Source: an uncultured Oscillospiraceae bacterium (GTDB lineage: Bacteria; Bacillota; Clostridia; Oscillospirales; Oscillospiraceae). Taken from it: a stretch of 55,251 nt of DNA. The stretch lies in NCBI GenBank assembly GCA_944387635.1, contig CALXFT010000006.1, forward strand, positions 1 to 55,251. The letters run 5' to 3'. The position numbers and the translations under genes were made by a program. Positions 1 to 7,712 of this stretch are shown one piece after another (positions within the stretch are counted from its first letter, which is position 1; every line of letters starts with the position of its first letter). A model generated the notes under the pieces. It did not search any database and was not told where the DNA came from. It saw nothing but the letters and a program-made list of their open reading frames with translations.

Positions 1-106
1 CCCCTTTTATAACTGCACGGATGGGGCAAAAGATTGGGCGAAGGCCGCAGACACAATTGTGCGGTGATGCCTTAAGTAAAGATTAATAAAAAAATCCCTA
101 TTTTCG

Positions 107-135
107 TTGCGAAATGGCCGCTCCTGTGGTAGAAT
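107..135 (+). promoter_or_regulatory. Predicted sigma-A promoter for the first gene
   Basis: TTGCGA at 107-112 and TAGAAT at 130-135 are separated by 17 bp. This lies 62 bp ahead of the membrane-protein start at 198. Bases 1-106 contain no gene that can be supported. Confidence 0.6.
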
Positions 136-197
136 GATTGTCATAGCGCCAATCAAACGGATCTTCCGGGGCGCGGATACTGCACAGGAGAATCTAC

Positions 198-671
198 ATG
201 CTCAAAAAATATCTCATCTGCTTTCTTGTTTCCATGGTGCCTCTGATCGAGCTGCGCGGCGGCGTACCCATTGCCGTGGGCATGGGGCTGGACTACTTTT
301 CCGCTCTGGTGATCTGCGTCATCGGCAATATGCTGCCGGTGCCTATCATCTACCTGTTCGCCCGGAAGGTGCTCCTCTGGGGCATGGACAAGCCCTATAT
401 CGGCAAATTCTTCACCTACTGCGTGGAGAAGGGCGAGCGGGCAGGTCAAAAGCTCACCGAAAGCGCAGGGCGGCGGGGCTTGTTCGTGGCTCTGATGCTC
501 TTCGTGGGGGTCCCTCTGCCCGGCACCGGGGCCTGGACCGGCACTCTGGCCGCCTCCTTCCTGGACATGGGCCTGAAGTCCACCACGGCGTCCGTCTGTC
601 TGGGCGTAGTCATCGCCGGCATCATCATGGGCGTGGTCAGCGTCACCGGCGTCCACATCTTCGGCCTGTGA
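198..671 (+). CDS. Small multidrug export family membrane protein (COG2426-like)
   Basis: The 157-residue protein is almost entirely hydrophobic, with several predicted membrane segments. It carries the motifs PLIELRGGVPIA near residue 15 and FVGVPLPGTGAWTG near residue 107, which typify the family called small multi-drug export protein. The name is historical, and transport activity is unproven for most members. The start ATG follows CAGGAG by about 7 nt. The gene lies 54 bp ahead of the HIT gene on the same strand and may share its promoter at 107-135. The family is certain; the substrate is unknown. Confidence 0.85.
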   Translation: MLKKYLICFLVSMVPLIELRGGVPIAVGMGLDYFSALVICVIGNMLPVPIIYLFARKVLLWGMDKPYIGKFFTYCVEKGERAGQKLTESAGRRGLFVALMLFVGVPLPGTGAWTGTLAASFLDMGLKSTTASVCLGVVIAGIIMGVVSVTGVHIFGL

Positions 672-724
672 CCCTTTCGCCCGAATCTGTCTCCAAAATT
701 CCATTTTTCAGGAGGTAAAACGCC

Positions 725-1066
725 ATGTCAGCGTGCATATTCTGCAAGATCATCGCCGGGGACATCCCCTCCGCCAAGGTCTACGAGGACGACAAGGTCT
801 ACGCCTTCCGGGACATCAACCCCCAGGCGCCCACCCACATTCTGGTGATTCCAAAGGAACACATTCCCGGCTGCGACGCCGTGACGGCGGAAAACAGCCC
901 GGTGGTGGCCCGGATCTTTGAGGTGATCCCCGCCATTGCCAAGGCCGAGGGCCTTCAGGAGGGCTACCGGGTGGTCAGCAACTGCGGCGCCCACGCGGGC
1001 CAAACGGTTCCCCATCTGCACTTCCACATCCTGGGCGGCAAACCCCTGAGTCTGGAAATGGCATAA
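725..1066 (+). CDS. hinT: HIT family purine phosphoramidase (HinT-like)
   Basis: This 113-residue protein has the histidine-triad signature AGQTVPHLHFHILGG near its C-terminus; the middle histidine is the nucleophile in this family. The N-terminal CIFCKIIAG motif, with two cysteines, is typical of the HinT branch, which hydrolyses AMP-lysine-type purine phosphoramidates in the cytoplasm. Length matches bacterial HinT. The ATG is preceded by AGGAGG about 9 nt upstream. A strong intrinsic terminator follows directly, so the unit ends here. The physiological substrate cannot be told from sequence. Confidence 0.93.
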   Translation: MSACIFCKIIAGDIPSAKVYEDDKVYAFRDINPQAPTHILVIPKEHIPGCDAVTAENSPVVARIFEVIPAIAKAEGLQEGYRVVSNCGAHAGQTVPHLHFHILGGKPLSLEMA

Positions 1067-1073
1067 GGAAAAA

Positions 1074-1114
1074 AAGAAAGAGGAGAGAGCCGAAGCTCTT
1101 TCCTCTTTTTTTGC
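1074..1114 (+). terminator. Intrinsic terminator after the HIT gene
   Basis: GAGGAGAGAGC pairs with GCTCTTTCCTC around a CGAA tetraloop with one wobble, and a run of seven T follows. The acyltransferase gene on the other strand ends at 1158, so the hairpin separates two convergent genes. Confidence 0.85.
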
Positions 1115-1157
1115 CCATACAGGATGCAAAGGGAAGCCTCGGCGGCCTTCGGCTGTG

Positions 1158-2204
1158 TCAAAATCTCTCAGCAACCGCACTTCCTTTTTTTGCCATCTTT
1201 CTTTTTCGCAGCATCCTGCTGCCCATCTCCATAACCACACAGAACACAGCACAGCAGGGAATCAGAAATGCCAGGAAGGGAATGGAGCCCTGATAGGTCA
1301 CCCGGTCCCCAAACAGATCCCGGTACACATTTATCAGAAAAGCGTGGTTTACATAAATCGAAAGCGACAGCTTCTCACACCACTTCAGCCAAGGCCGGTC
1401 CAGCAGGGGGGCAAGCAGCCCCTTGCCGGACAGGACGCAGGCCAAAATGCCCACAAAGGCCAGGACCCCCTGCATGTCGCCGTTGTGCCGCCAGTAGTAC
1501 CAGCCAAAGCACAGCCCAATGGCTGTGATCTGCCAGGGCCTGACCCGGTCCGACTGCAGCCGCCCCAGGGCGTACTGAAAAATCGGGCAGACCGCGATGC
1601 CCAGGGACAAAAAGCTCATCGCCCGGAACAGGGATGCGGACACGCAATTGCCCAGGAGCGCCCACTTTTCCACCGTGTGGGTCTCGTAGGCATTGGAGAA
1701 GTAGCTCATGCCCAGAATGGTCAGAACCGGACACAGGACGTTGGTGGTCAGCTTCGGGTTCCAGCTCATGAGGCCGAACAGGAGGTAGCCGCCGACAATC
1801 AGAGTGCTGATCTGCCAGGTGGGATAGTTGCGGCACTCGTCGAAGATGCCGATGGACTGAACCATGGTCAGCTCGGGCAGGCTTTTTTCCAGGATGCTGA
1901 AGAATTTGGGAAGCAGAGCCTCCCCCGCCGCCCAAGTCCCAACCAGCCGATAGGCCACCAGCAGAACAAAGGCCGCCAGGTAGTACGGATAGATCCGCTT
2001 GACCCGGCTCTTGGTATACAGGAAGCTGCTCCCCTCGTACTTCCCCGCCCAGCTGCTCTGTGCCAGAAAGTAGCCGGAGATCGTGAAGTAGCAGTTGACC
2101 AGCATACCGGAGGCGACCACCTCCACCCCCCAGTGTCCCAAGGCGATGGACACGGCCATGGCCAGCTTAATCACGTCCAAGGTATAATTGCGTTTCACGG
2201 TCAC
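1158..2204 (-). CDS. Acyltransferase family 3 membrane protein
   Basis: The protein has about 348 residues and roughly ten hydrophobic segments. The N-terminal RNYTLDVIKLAMAVSIALGH fits the acyltransferase-3 pattern (R..LD.lk..a...V...H), with the catalytic-type His in ALGHWG. FTISGYFLA and SRVKRIYPYY are the usual second and third family blocks. Members O-acylate cell-surface sugars or other extracytoplasmic acceptors. The open frame begins with GTG at 2204, but GTG at 2198 is better spaced from AGAGGA, so either may be used. No neighbouring polysaccharide genes indicate the acceptor. Confidence 0.85.
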   Translation of the reverse strand: MTVKRNYTLDVIKLAMAVSIALGHWGVEVVASGMLVNCYFTISGYFLAQSSWAGKYEGSSFLYTKSRVKRIYPYYLAAFVLLVAYRLVGTWAAGEALLPKFFSILEKSLPELTMVQSIGIFDECRNYPTWQISTLIVGGYLLFGLMSWNPKLTTNVLCPVLTILGMSYFSNAYETHTVEKWALLGNCVSASLFRAMSFLSLGIAVCPIFQYALGRLQSDRVRPWQITAIGLCFGWYYWRHNGDMQGVLAFVGILACVLSGKGLLAPLLDRPWLKWCEKLSLSIYVNHAFLINVYRDLFGDRVTYQGSIPFLAFLIPCCAVFCVVMEMGSRMLRKRKMAKKGSAVAERF

Positions 2205-2330
2205 ATTCCTCTCTCTATCTATGGTTTTGAAGTATCATATCATATCTCGGTCAAAAGAGAAAGGTCTTGAGAGGAAAAAATTTTGTGTTATGGAAACCAA
2301 ATTTTCCTTGGGAAGGGGCAACTGAGAGGT

Positions 2331-2396
2331 TGAAGCCCCGGCGTGTTCTTCCTGAAGTGCTGAGACAGCGCCAAGGGGGCGTAACCGGGGCTTTGC
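2331..2396 (+). repeat. Partial copy of the CTGAGAGG dispersed element
   Basis: ACTGAGAGGTTGAAGCCCC, then GCGTTCTTCCTGAAGTGCTG-like sequence, then ACAGCGCCAAG follows the left two thirds of the core seen at 35584-35660. The right boundary CCTCTCAGTC is missing: the copy runs into the thiT promoter. It fills the acyltransferase-thiT gap, so a truncated copy sits just upstream of the -35 hexamer. Confidence 0.6.
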
Positions 2397-2398
2397 CC

Positions 2399-2426
2399 TT
2401 GACATTTTCCTGTAAATGGGTATAAT
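2399..2426 (+). promoter_or_regulatory. Strong promoter of the thiT riboswitch transcript
   Basis: A perfect TTGACA at 2399-2404 is followed after 16 bp by a perfect TATAAT at 2421-2426. Transcription would start near 2433, just before the riboswitch. Confidence 0.85.
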
Positions 2427-2448
2427 ATTCTCAGATCGCTGCAAAACG

Positions 2449-2535
2449 TCTTCGGGGAGCCGGGTTGGCCGGCTGAGAGTGGGCGCTGCCCTGACCCGTG
2501 AACCTGATACGGTTAATGCCGTCGGAGGGAAAGAT
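2449..2535 (+). promoter_or_regulatory. TPP riboswitch (THI element)
   Basis: The conserved blocks of the thiamine pyrophosphate aptamer are present in order: GGGGAGC, GGCTGAGAG near 2471, CCTGACCC, GTGAACCTGATACGG and GGAGGGAAAG near 2524. The aptamer is followed by an intrinsic terminator at 2551 and then thiT. This is the usual arrangement for TPP-triggered premature termination. It makes thiT a thiamine-repressed gene. Confidence 0.95.
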
Positions 2536-2550
2536 GCAAGATGCCGTTAC

Positions 2551-2593
2551 ACCGCATTGCACCTGGACGGGACTGCAATGCGGTACTTTTTTT
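2551..2593 (+). terminator. Riboswitch expression-platform terminator
   Basis: ACCGCATTGC (2551-2560) pairs perfectly with GCAATGCGGT (2575-2584), followed by AC and seven T. It lies between the TPP aptamer and the thiT ribosome binding site GGAGGA, so it is the likely off-switch. Confidence 0.85.
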
Positions 2594-2606
2594 GGAGGAT
2601 CTATCT

Positions 2607-3260
2607 ATGCAAACGAAAACCAAACGACTGACCGAAAGCGCCATGCTCCTGGCTGTGGCCATTGTGCTGGAGCTGGTCTCCAAGAGCTTCATTCCGGAAA
2701 TGCCCTTCGGCGGACAGGTGACTCTGGTGAGCATGCTGCCGGTGGTGCTGATCTCCTACCGGCACGGCGTCAAGTGGGGTCTGATCAGCGGCGTGTGCTA
2801 CGCCTTGATTGAGATGGCTCTGGGGGCGGGTACCGTCACCGCCGCCTTCCAGCCAGGCTACTTCGGCGACGGGGCCATGATCGGCAACGCTCTGCTCATG
2901 TGCCTGCTGGACTATCTGGCGGCCTACACCTGCATGGGTCTGGGAGGCGTCTTCCGGGACAAGATCAAAAATCCCGGCCTTTCCCTCATGTGCGGCGCGC
3001 TGCTGGCCCTGGGCTGCCGGTATCTGTGCCACATTCTCTCGGGCTGCATTCTCTTCTCCGGCTGGGCCGAGTGGTTCTTCACCCAGGAAGGCTTCCCCGC
3101 CTGGGGCGCGGGCCTGGTCCAGAGCCTGTCCCCCGGTGTGCTGGGTCTGGTGTACTCCATCGTCTACAACGGCATTTACATGGTGCCGGAGATGATTCTC
3201 ACCGCCATCGTCAGCCTGTTCCTTGGCAAGGCCCCGAAAATCGTTCAGAAGGTTTCCTAA
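2607..3260 (+). CDS. thiT: Energy-coupled thiamine transporter S component
   Basis: The product has 217 residues and about six hydrophobic segments. The N-terminal LTESAMLLAVAIVLEL and the following GGQVTLVSMLPVVLISYRHG match ThiT, the thiamine-binding S subunit of ECF-type importers. ThiT works with the shared EcfAA'T energizing module, which is not encoded here. The start ATG at 2607 follows GGAGGA by 6 nt; the frame is open further upstream, but that part lies inside the riboswitch terminator. Control by the TPP riboswitch strongly supports thiamine as substrate. A terminator follows at 3265. Confidence 0.94.
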   Translation: MQTKTKRLTESAMLLAVAIVLELVSKSFIPEMPFGGQVTLVSMLPVVLISYRHGVKWGLISGVCYALIEMALGAGTVTAAFQPGYFGDGAMIGNALLMCLLDYLAAYTCMGLGGVFRDKIKNPGLSLMCGALLALGCRYLCHILSGCILFSGWAEWFFTQEGFPAWGAGLVQSLSPGVLGLVYSIVYNGIYMVPEMILTAIVSLFLGKAPKIVQKVS

Positions 3261-3264
3261 ATAC

Positions 3265-3304
3265 AAACAGCCTTTCGTCTTCTTTGGACGGAAGGCTGTT
3301 TTTC
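3265..3304 (+). terminator. Intrinsic terminator after thiT
   Basis: AAACAGCCTTTCGTC pairs with GACGGAAGGCTGTTT, nearly perfectly, around a short loop. A T run follows. Confidence 0.88.
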
Positions 3305-3363
3305 TGTGGAAAACTACAAAAAATCAGATGTTTATCCACAGGAAAATCATAAGCTGTGGATAA
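3305..3363. other. Cluster of three DnaA boxes outside oriC
   Basis: TTATCCACA at 3332-3340 and its reverse complement TGTGGATAA at 3355-3363 are both perfect consensus boxes. TGTGGAAAA at 3305-3313 is a one-mismatch box. The cluster lies in the gap between thiT and remB, about 10.6 kb from the dnaA-dnaN origin region. The function is not known. It could titrate DnaA, form a second origin module, or regulate a nearby gene. Confidence 0.7.
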
Positions 3364-3386
3364 CTTTACGGAAGAACCCGGCATTC

Positions 3387-3409
3387 GGGACGGGGAACCC
3401 GTCCCCTAC
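3387..3409. repeat. Short GC-rich hairpin repeat (CCCCTAC family)
   Basis: GGGACGGG/CCCGTCCC forms a perfect stem with a GAA-type loop, followed by CTAC. The last 22 nt are identical to those at 14167-14188 next to dnaA. It lies just beyond the remB stop and may also work as a weak terminator for the gyrA-rnhA-remB transcript. Confidence 0.7.
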
Positions 3410-3421
3410 GGAAAGGGGTTT

Positions 3422-3676
3422 TTATATCCGCTCCTGCTTCAGGCGCTTTTCCAGGGTGGAGGCGTTGAGGCCTGTCAGGTGGACGCGGTCGAAGCCGTAT
3501 TCCCGGGTCAGTACGAAGGACTTGGGCAGCTCGTCGCAGGGAACCACTTCTCCCGCGGACTCCGCCCGGGCCAGAAATTCCCGGGTCCGGGCGGAGGTGC
3601 TGGTGTTGTCTAAGTCGAAGATCCCCACAATGGTCTTCTCCCGCAGGGCCATGTCCTTGCCAATGGACAGATACAT
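3422..3676 (-). CDS. remB: RemB-like DUF370 protein (extracellular matrix regulator family)
   Basis: The product has 84 residues. It starts MYLSIGKDMALREKTIVGIF and has a central LPKSFVLT and a C-terminal ASTLEKRL, the layout of YaaB/RemB in Bacillus. There it lies beside recF and gyrB and has been linked to biofilm-matrix gene control as a DNA-binding relative of RemA. Here it is the last gene of a gyrA-rnhA-remB run, 4 bp after rnhA. The position near the origin agrees with the family. A matrix role in this organism is inference only. Confidence 0.82.
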   Translation of the reverse strand: MYLSIGKDMALREKTIVGIFDLDNTSTSARTREFLARAESAGEVVPCDELPKSFVLTREYGFDRVHLTGLNASTLEKRLKQERI

Positions 3677-3680
3677 CCCT

Positions 3681-4124
3681 TCACTCCCCCTTCAGAGCCT
3701 TCCACTGGGCCACCGCCAGTTCGTCGCAGCGGTTGTTCTTGGGGTTGTCCGCGTGGCCCTTGACCCAGTGACAGTGCAATTCGTGCTTTTGGCTCAGGGC
3801 CAGCAGCTGTTCCCACAGGTCCGGATTCAGCGCCGGCTTCTTGTCGGACTTGATCCAGCCCCGCTTCTTCCAGCCCCAGGCCCAGCCCTTTTCCAAAGCG
3901 TCGATGACGTACTTGCTGTCGGAGTACAGCTCCACCACGCAGGGCTCTTTCAGCGCCTCCAGGCCCCGGATCACGGCGGTGAGCTCCATGCGGTTGTTGG
4001 TGGTGCTGGCTTCGCCGCCGGACAGCTCCTTCTCATGGCCGTTGAAGCTCAGAATGGCCCCCCAGCCGCCGGGGCCGGGGTTGCCGGAACAGGCTCCGTC
4101 GGTGTACAGCGTTACCGTCTTCAT
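3681..4124 (-). CDS. rnhA: Ribonuclease HI
   Basis: This 147-residue enzyme cleaves the RNA strand of RNA-DNA hybrids using two metal ions. All catalytic acidic residues are visible: Asp in [15 protein letters not shown], Glu in [10 protein letters not shown], Asp in LYSDSKYV and Asp in NRCDELA. The basic handle [15 protein letters not shown] is present, as in E. coli RNase HI. Its ATG overlaps the gyrA stop as ATGA, indicating translational coupling, and remB follows after 4 bp. Length is typical and there are no defects. Confidence 0.97.
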   Translation of the reverse strand: MKTVTLYTDGACSGNPGPGGWGAILSFNGHEKELSGGEASTTNNRMELTAVIRGLEALKEPCVVELYSDSKYVIDALEKGWAWGWKKRGWIKSDKKPALNPDLWEQLLALSQKHELHCHWVKGHADNPKNNRCDELAVAQWKALKGE

Positions 4125-6616
4125 TGGGCCTCTTCCTCGGATTCCACCCGCTCCAGGGAGACCACCTGGTTGCCCTCCTCAATGCGCATAACAATGACGC
4201 CCTGGACGTCCCGCTTGTATACGTTGATGGAGGCCGCGGGAATGCGGATGATCACGCCGCCGTTTTCGATGAGCATGACGTCGTCGTTCTCGCCCACCAC
4301 CCGGCACCCGGCCACCGGGCCGGTCTTGGCGGTGATGTTGTAGTTCTTCAGGCCCTTGCCGCCCCGGCTCTGGGGGGTCTTCTGCCCGTCGGGGCCGGTG
4401 CGCAGGTACTCGGAAAGCTCCGTGCGCTTGCCGTAGCCGTTGACCGTGACGGTGAGCAGGGTTTTGCCTTCCTCGGCCTTCTCCGCGCCGACTACGAAGT
4501 CCCCTTCGCTTAAGCTGATGCCCCGGACGCCGGCGGCGTCCCGTCCCATGGGCCGCACGTCCTGCTCGCTGAAGCAGATGGCCATGCCATGGGCCGTGGC
4601 CAGGAGGATGTTGTCAGCGCCGCAGGTGCGGATGACGTTGATCAGATGGTCGTCCTCGTCCAGGGTGATGGCCCGGATGCCGCCGCGGCGGTTGGTCTTC
4701 AGGGCGATGAAGGGAATCCGCTTCACCGTGCCCTTCCGTGTGACCATCATCAAAAATTCATTGTCGTCAAACTCCCGGGTGATGACCATGGCGGTGACGC
4801 TCTCGCCGGGCTCCAGAGGCAGCACGTTGATAATGGCCGTGCCCCGGGCGGTCCGTCCGGCCTCGGGGATCTGGTAGCCCTTGCGGTGATGGACCCGGCC
4901 CCGGTCGGTGAAGAAGAGCATGTGCTCGTGGGTGGAGGCGATGGTCAGGGATTTGACGTAGTCCTCGTCCTTCAGATTCTGGGCGTTGATGCCCCGGCCG
5001 CCCCGGCTCTGGGTCCGGTAGGTGTCCACGGGCATGCGCTTGATATAGCCCTGGTGGGACAGGGTGAAGACGCAGGTCTCCTCCTCGATCAGGTCCTCAA
5101 TGTCAATCTCGTCCTCGATCTCCTGAATCTGGGTCCGCCGGCCGTCGCCGAACCGGTCCCGGATCTCAATAAGCTCTTCGCGGAGCAGGGCCTTGAGCTT
5201 CTCGGGATTTTCCAGCAGCTCCAGGAAGTAGCGAATCTTCTCCTGAAGCTCGTTATACTCGTTTTGCAGCTTCTCCCGGTCCAGGCCCTGAAGGGCTTTG
5301 AGCCGCATGTCCAGAATGGCCTGGGCCTGGATCTCGTCCAGACCGAACCGGTCCATAAGCCGCTGGCGGGCGTCGTCGTAGGCCGAGCGGATGATCCGGA
5401 TAACCTCGTCGATGTTGTCCTGGGCAATGAGCAGGCCCTCCAGCAGATGCGCCCGCTCCCTGGCCTTGCGCAGCTCATACCGGGTCCGCCGGGTCAGGAC
5501 CTCCTCCTGGTAGGTCAGGTATTCGTCGATGATCTGCCGCAGGGACAGGATCTTCGGCTGCTTCTGGTTGTCCACCAGGGCCAGCATGATAATGCCGAAG
5601 GAGCTTTGCAGGGCGGTCTGCTTGAACAGGTTGTTCAGAACCACCTGGGGATTGGCGTCCTTTTTCAGCTCGATGACCATGCGCATGCCGTTGCGGTCGG
5701 TCTCATCGCGCAGGTCGGAGATGCCGTCCAGGCGCTTGTCCTTGACCTGGTCGGCAATGTTCTTGATGAGCTGGCGCTTATTGACCTGGTAGGGAAGCTC
5801 GGTGACGATGATCCGGGTCCGGTCCTTGCCGAACTCCTCGAACTCGGTCTTGGCCCGGACCACCACCTTGCCCCGGCCGGTAGCGTAGGCCGCCCGGATG
5901 CCGCTGCGGCCCATGATGATGCCGCCGGTGGGGAAGTCCGGCCCGGAGATGTGCTCCATCAGGTCGGCCAGACTGGCCTCGGAATCGTCCAGGACGCAGA
6001 TACAGGCGTTGATGACCTCGCATAAGTTGTGCGGCGGAATGTTGGTGGCCATGCCCACGGCAATGCCGGAGGAGCCGTTGACCAGCAGGTTGGGAAACCG
6101 GGAGGGCAGGACCCGGGGCTCTTTCCGGGTCTCATCGAAGTTGGGGTCCCAGTCCACGGTCTCCTTGTCGATGTCCCGGAGCATTTCGTTGGAAATTTTG
6201 CTCAGCCGGGCCTCGGTGTACCGGTAAGCCGCCGGGGGATCGCCGTCCACAGAGCCGAAGTTTCCCTGGCCGTCCACCAGCAGATAGCGCATGGAGAAAT
6301 TCTGGGCCAGGCGGACCATGGCGTCATAGACGGAGGCGTCGCCGTGGGGGTGGTACTTGCCCAGCACGTCGCCGACGCAGGTGGCCGACTTCTTAAAGGG
6401 CTTGTCGGAGGTCAGGCCGCTTTCGTACATGGTGTAAAGAATCCGGCGATGGACCGGCTTCAGTCCGTCCCGCACGTCGGGCAGCGCCCGGCCCACAATG
6501 ACGGACATGGCGTATTCGATATAGGACTTCTCCATTTCATCCACCAGATTGCTCTGGGTGATGATCTGATCCGGAAACCGGATGTCCTCGGGTTTGTAAG
6601 ATCGGTTATGTGCCAA
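4121..6616 (-). CDS. gyrA: DNA gyrase subunit A
   Basis: GyrA cuts and rejoins DNA in the A2B2 gyrase that introduces negative supercoils. The best start is TTG at 6616 ([10 protein letters not shown]), which has GGGAGGA about 7 nt upstream; the open frame extends 17 codons further without support. That gives 831 residues. The catalytic Tyr is at about residue 133 in [12 protein letters not shown]. The quinolone-resistance region reads [10 protein letters not shown], with Ala and Ser at the E. coli 83/84 positions. A GyrA-box-like motif QSRGGRG lies at the start of the C-terminal pinwheel and a second QSRGGKG near the end. An unrelated glycosyltransferase pair separates it from gyrB. Confidence 0.97.
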   Translation of the reverse strand: MAHNRSYKPEDIRFPDQIITQSNLVDEMEKSYIEYAMSVIVGRALPDVRDGLKPVHRRILYTMYESGLTSDKPFKKSATCVGDVLGKYHPHGDASVYDAMVRLAQNFSMRYLLVDGQGNFGSVDGDPPAAYRYTEARLSKISNEMLRDIDKETVDWDPNFDETRKEPRVLPSRFPNLLVNGSSGIAVGMATNIPPHNLCEVINACICVLDDSEASLADLMEHISGPDFPTGGIIMGRSGIRAAYATGRGKVVVRAKTEFEEFGKDRTRIIVTELPYQVNKRQLIKNIADQVKDKRLDGISDLRDETDRNGMRMVIELKKDANPQVVLNNLFKQTALQSSFGIIMLALVDNQKQPKILSLRQIIDEYLTYQEEVLTRRTRYELRKARERAHLLEGLLIAQDNIDEVIRIIRSAYDDARQRLMDRFGLDEIQAQAILDMRLKALQGLDREKLQNEYNELQEKIRYFLELLENPEKLKALLREELIEIRDRFGDGRRTQIQEIEDEIDIEDLIEEETCVFTLSHQGYIKRMPVDTYRTQSRGGRGINAQNLKDEDYVKSLTIASTHEHMLFFTDRGRVHHRKGYQIPEAGRTARGTAIINVLPLEPGESVTAMVITREFDDNEFLMMVTRKGTVKRIPFIALKTNRRGGIRAITLDEDDHLINVIRTCGADNILLATAHGMAICFSEQDVRPMGRDAAGVRGISLSEGDFVVGAEKAEEGKTLLTVTVNGYGKRTELSEYLRTGPDGQKTPQSRGGKGLKNYNITAKTGPVAGCRVVGENDDVMLIENGGVIIRIPAASINVYKRDVQGVIVMRIEEGNQVVSLERVESEEEAQ

Positions 6617-6705
6617 AAAAATTCCTCCCATATTCACTGTGAGGAAAAAAATGCTTCTTCCCCGCACTGGTTCCTTGCTTCGTTTCCTCAGCCCGGAACA
6701 CGGAT

Positions 6706-7710
6706 TTATTTCTGTTTCTCGGTTTGCTGGTGTTCACAGGTGCGATCGCTGATGATATACCGGGGCCTGTCCTTGGTCTCCAGATAGATCTTTCCGACAT
6801 ACTCGCCGATCACGCCCAGAGATACCAGCTGGATCCCGCCGATCAGCAGAATCACGCACATGGTGCTGCTCCATCCGTCGATGGTGTAGCCGTAGAGTCT
6901 GGTCGCCACGGCCCAAAGGATTCCCACTATGCTCATCAGCAGCATCACAAACCCCATGCCCGTGATCATGCGGATGGGCTTCGTGGACAGGCTGGTAATG
7001 CCGTCCAGGGCCAGAGCCAGCATTTTCTTCAGGGGGTAATGGGATTTTCCCGCGACGCGCTCATGACGCTCATAAGGCACCGACGTGCACGAAAATCCAA
7101 TCAGCGGAATCAGTCCCCGCAGGTACAGATTGACCTCCCGGTACTGTGCCAGGCTCTGCATCACCCGGGCCGACAGCAGCCGGTAATCCGCGTGGTTGTA
7201 CACCACGTCGGCTCCCATAAACGACAGCAGCCGGTAAAACAGCTGGGCTGTGGTACGCTTGAAAAAGGTGTCCGTCTGACGGCTGCTGCGGACGCCGTAC
7301 ACCACGTCGCAGCCATTGAGATAGGCGTCCACCATGGCATCCATGGCGCCGATGTCGTCCTGTCCGTCGCAGTCAATGGTAATGGACAGGTCCGCCGAAT
7401 CCTTCACTTCCATCAGCCCCGCCAGAACCGCGTTCTGATGGCCCCGGTTTCGGCTCTGCCGGATTCCCCGGAAGTGGGTGTCCTGCTGTGCCAACTCCCG
7501 GATGATCTTCCAGGTATCGTCCCGGCTTCCGTCGTCAACAAACAGAATATAGCTGTCCTCCCGGATCTTTCCGGCAGCGATCATCCGATTCAGCTGGGCG
7601 AGAAACTGCCCGGAGGTGATGGGCAGAACGGACTGTTCATTGTAGCAGGGAATCACAATGCAGAGCCTGTTATCCCGGCGGTTCCTCTGTTTGATGTTTT
7701 GGATATCCAT
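6706..7710 (-). CDS. Family 2 glycosyltransferase, polyprenyl-phosphate sugar synthase type (GtrB/DPM1-like)
   Basis: This 334-residue protein has a GT-A domain at the N-terminus: [22 protein letters not shown] and TIDCDGQDD, the nucleotide-sugar and metal-binding block. Two C-terminal membrane helices follow (about residues 235-255 and 268-295). This is the layout of GtrB and DPM1 enzymes, which move a sugar from a nucleotide donor to polyprenyl phosphate. It starts 2 bp after the upstream membrane protein, which is probably the transferase that uses the lipid-linked sugar. GAGGAG precedes the ATG by 8 nt. The sugar cannot be predicted. The pair lies, unusually, between gyrB and gyrA. Confidence 0.9.
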   Translation of the reverse strand: MDIQNIKQRNRRDNRLCIVIPCYNEQSVLPITSGQFLAQLNRMIAAGKIREDSYILFVDDGSRDDTWKIIRELAQQDTHFRGIRQSRNRGHQNAVLAGLMEVKDSADLSITIDCDGQDDIGAMDAMVDAYLNGCDVVYGVRSSRQTDTFFKRTTAQLFYRLLSFMGADVVYNHADYRLLSARVMQSLAQYREVNLYLRGLIPLIGFSCTSVPYERHERVAGKSHYPLKKMLALALDGITSLSTKPIRMITGMGFVMLLMSIVGILWAVATRLYGYTIDGWSSTMCVILLIGGIQLVSLGVIGEYVGKIYLETKDRPRYIISDRTCEHQQTEKQK

Positions 7711-7712
7711 TG

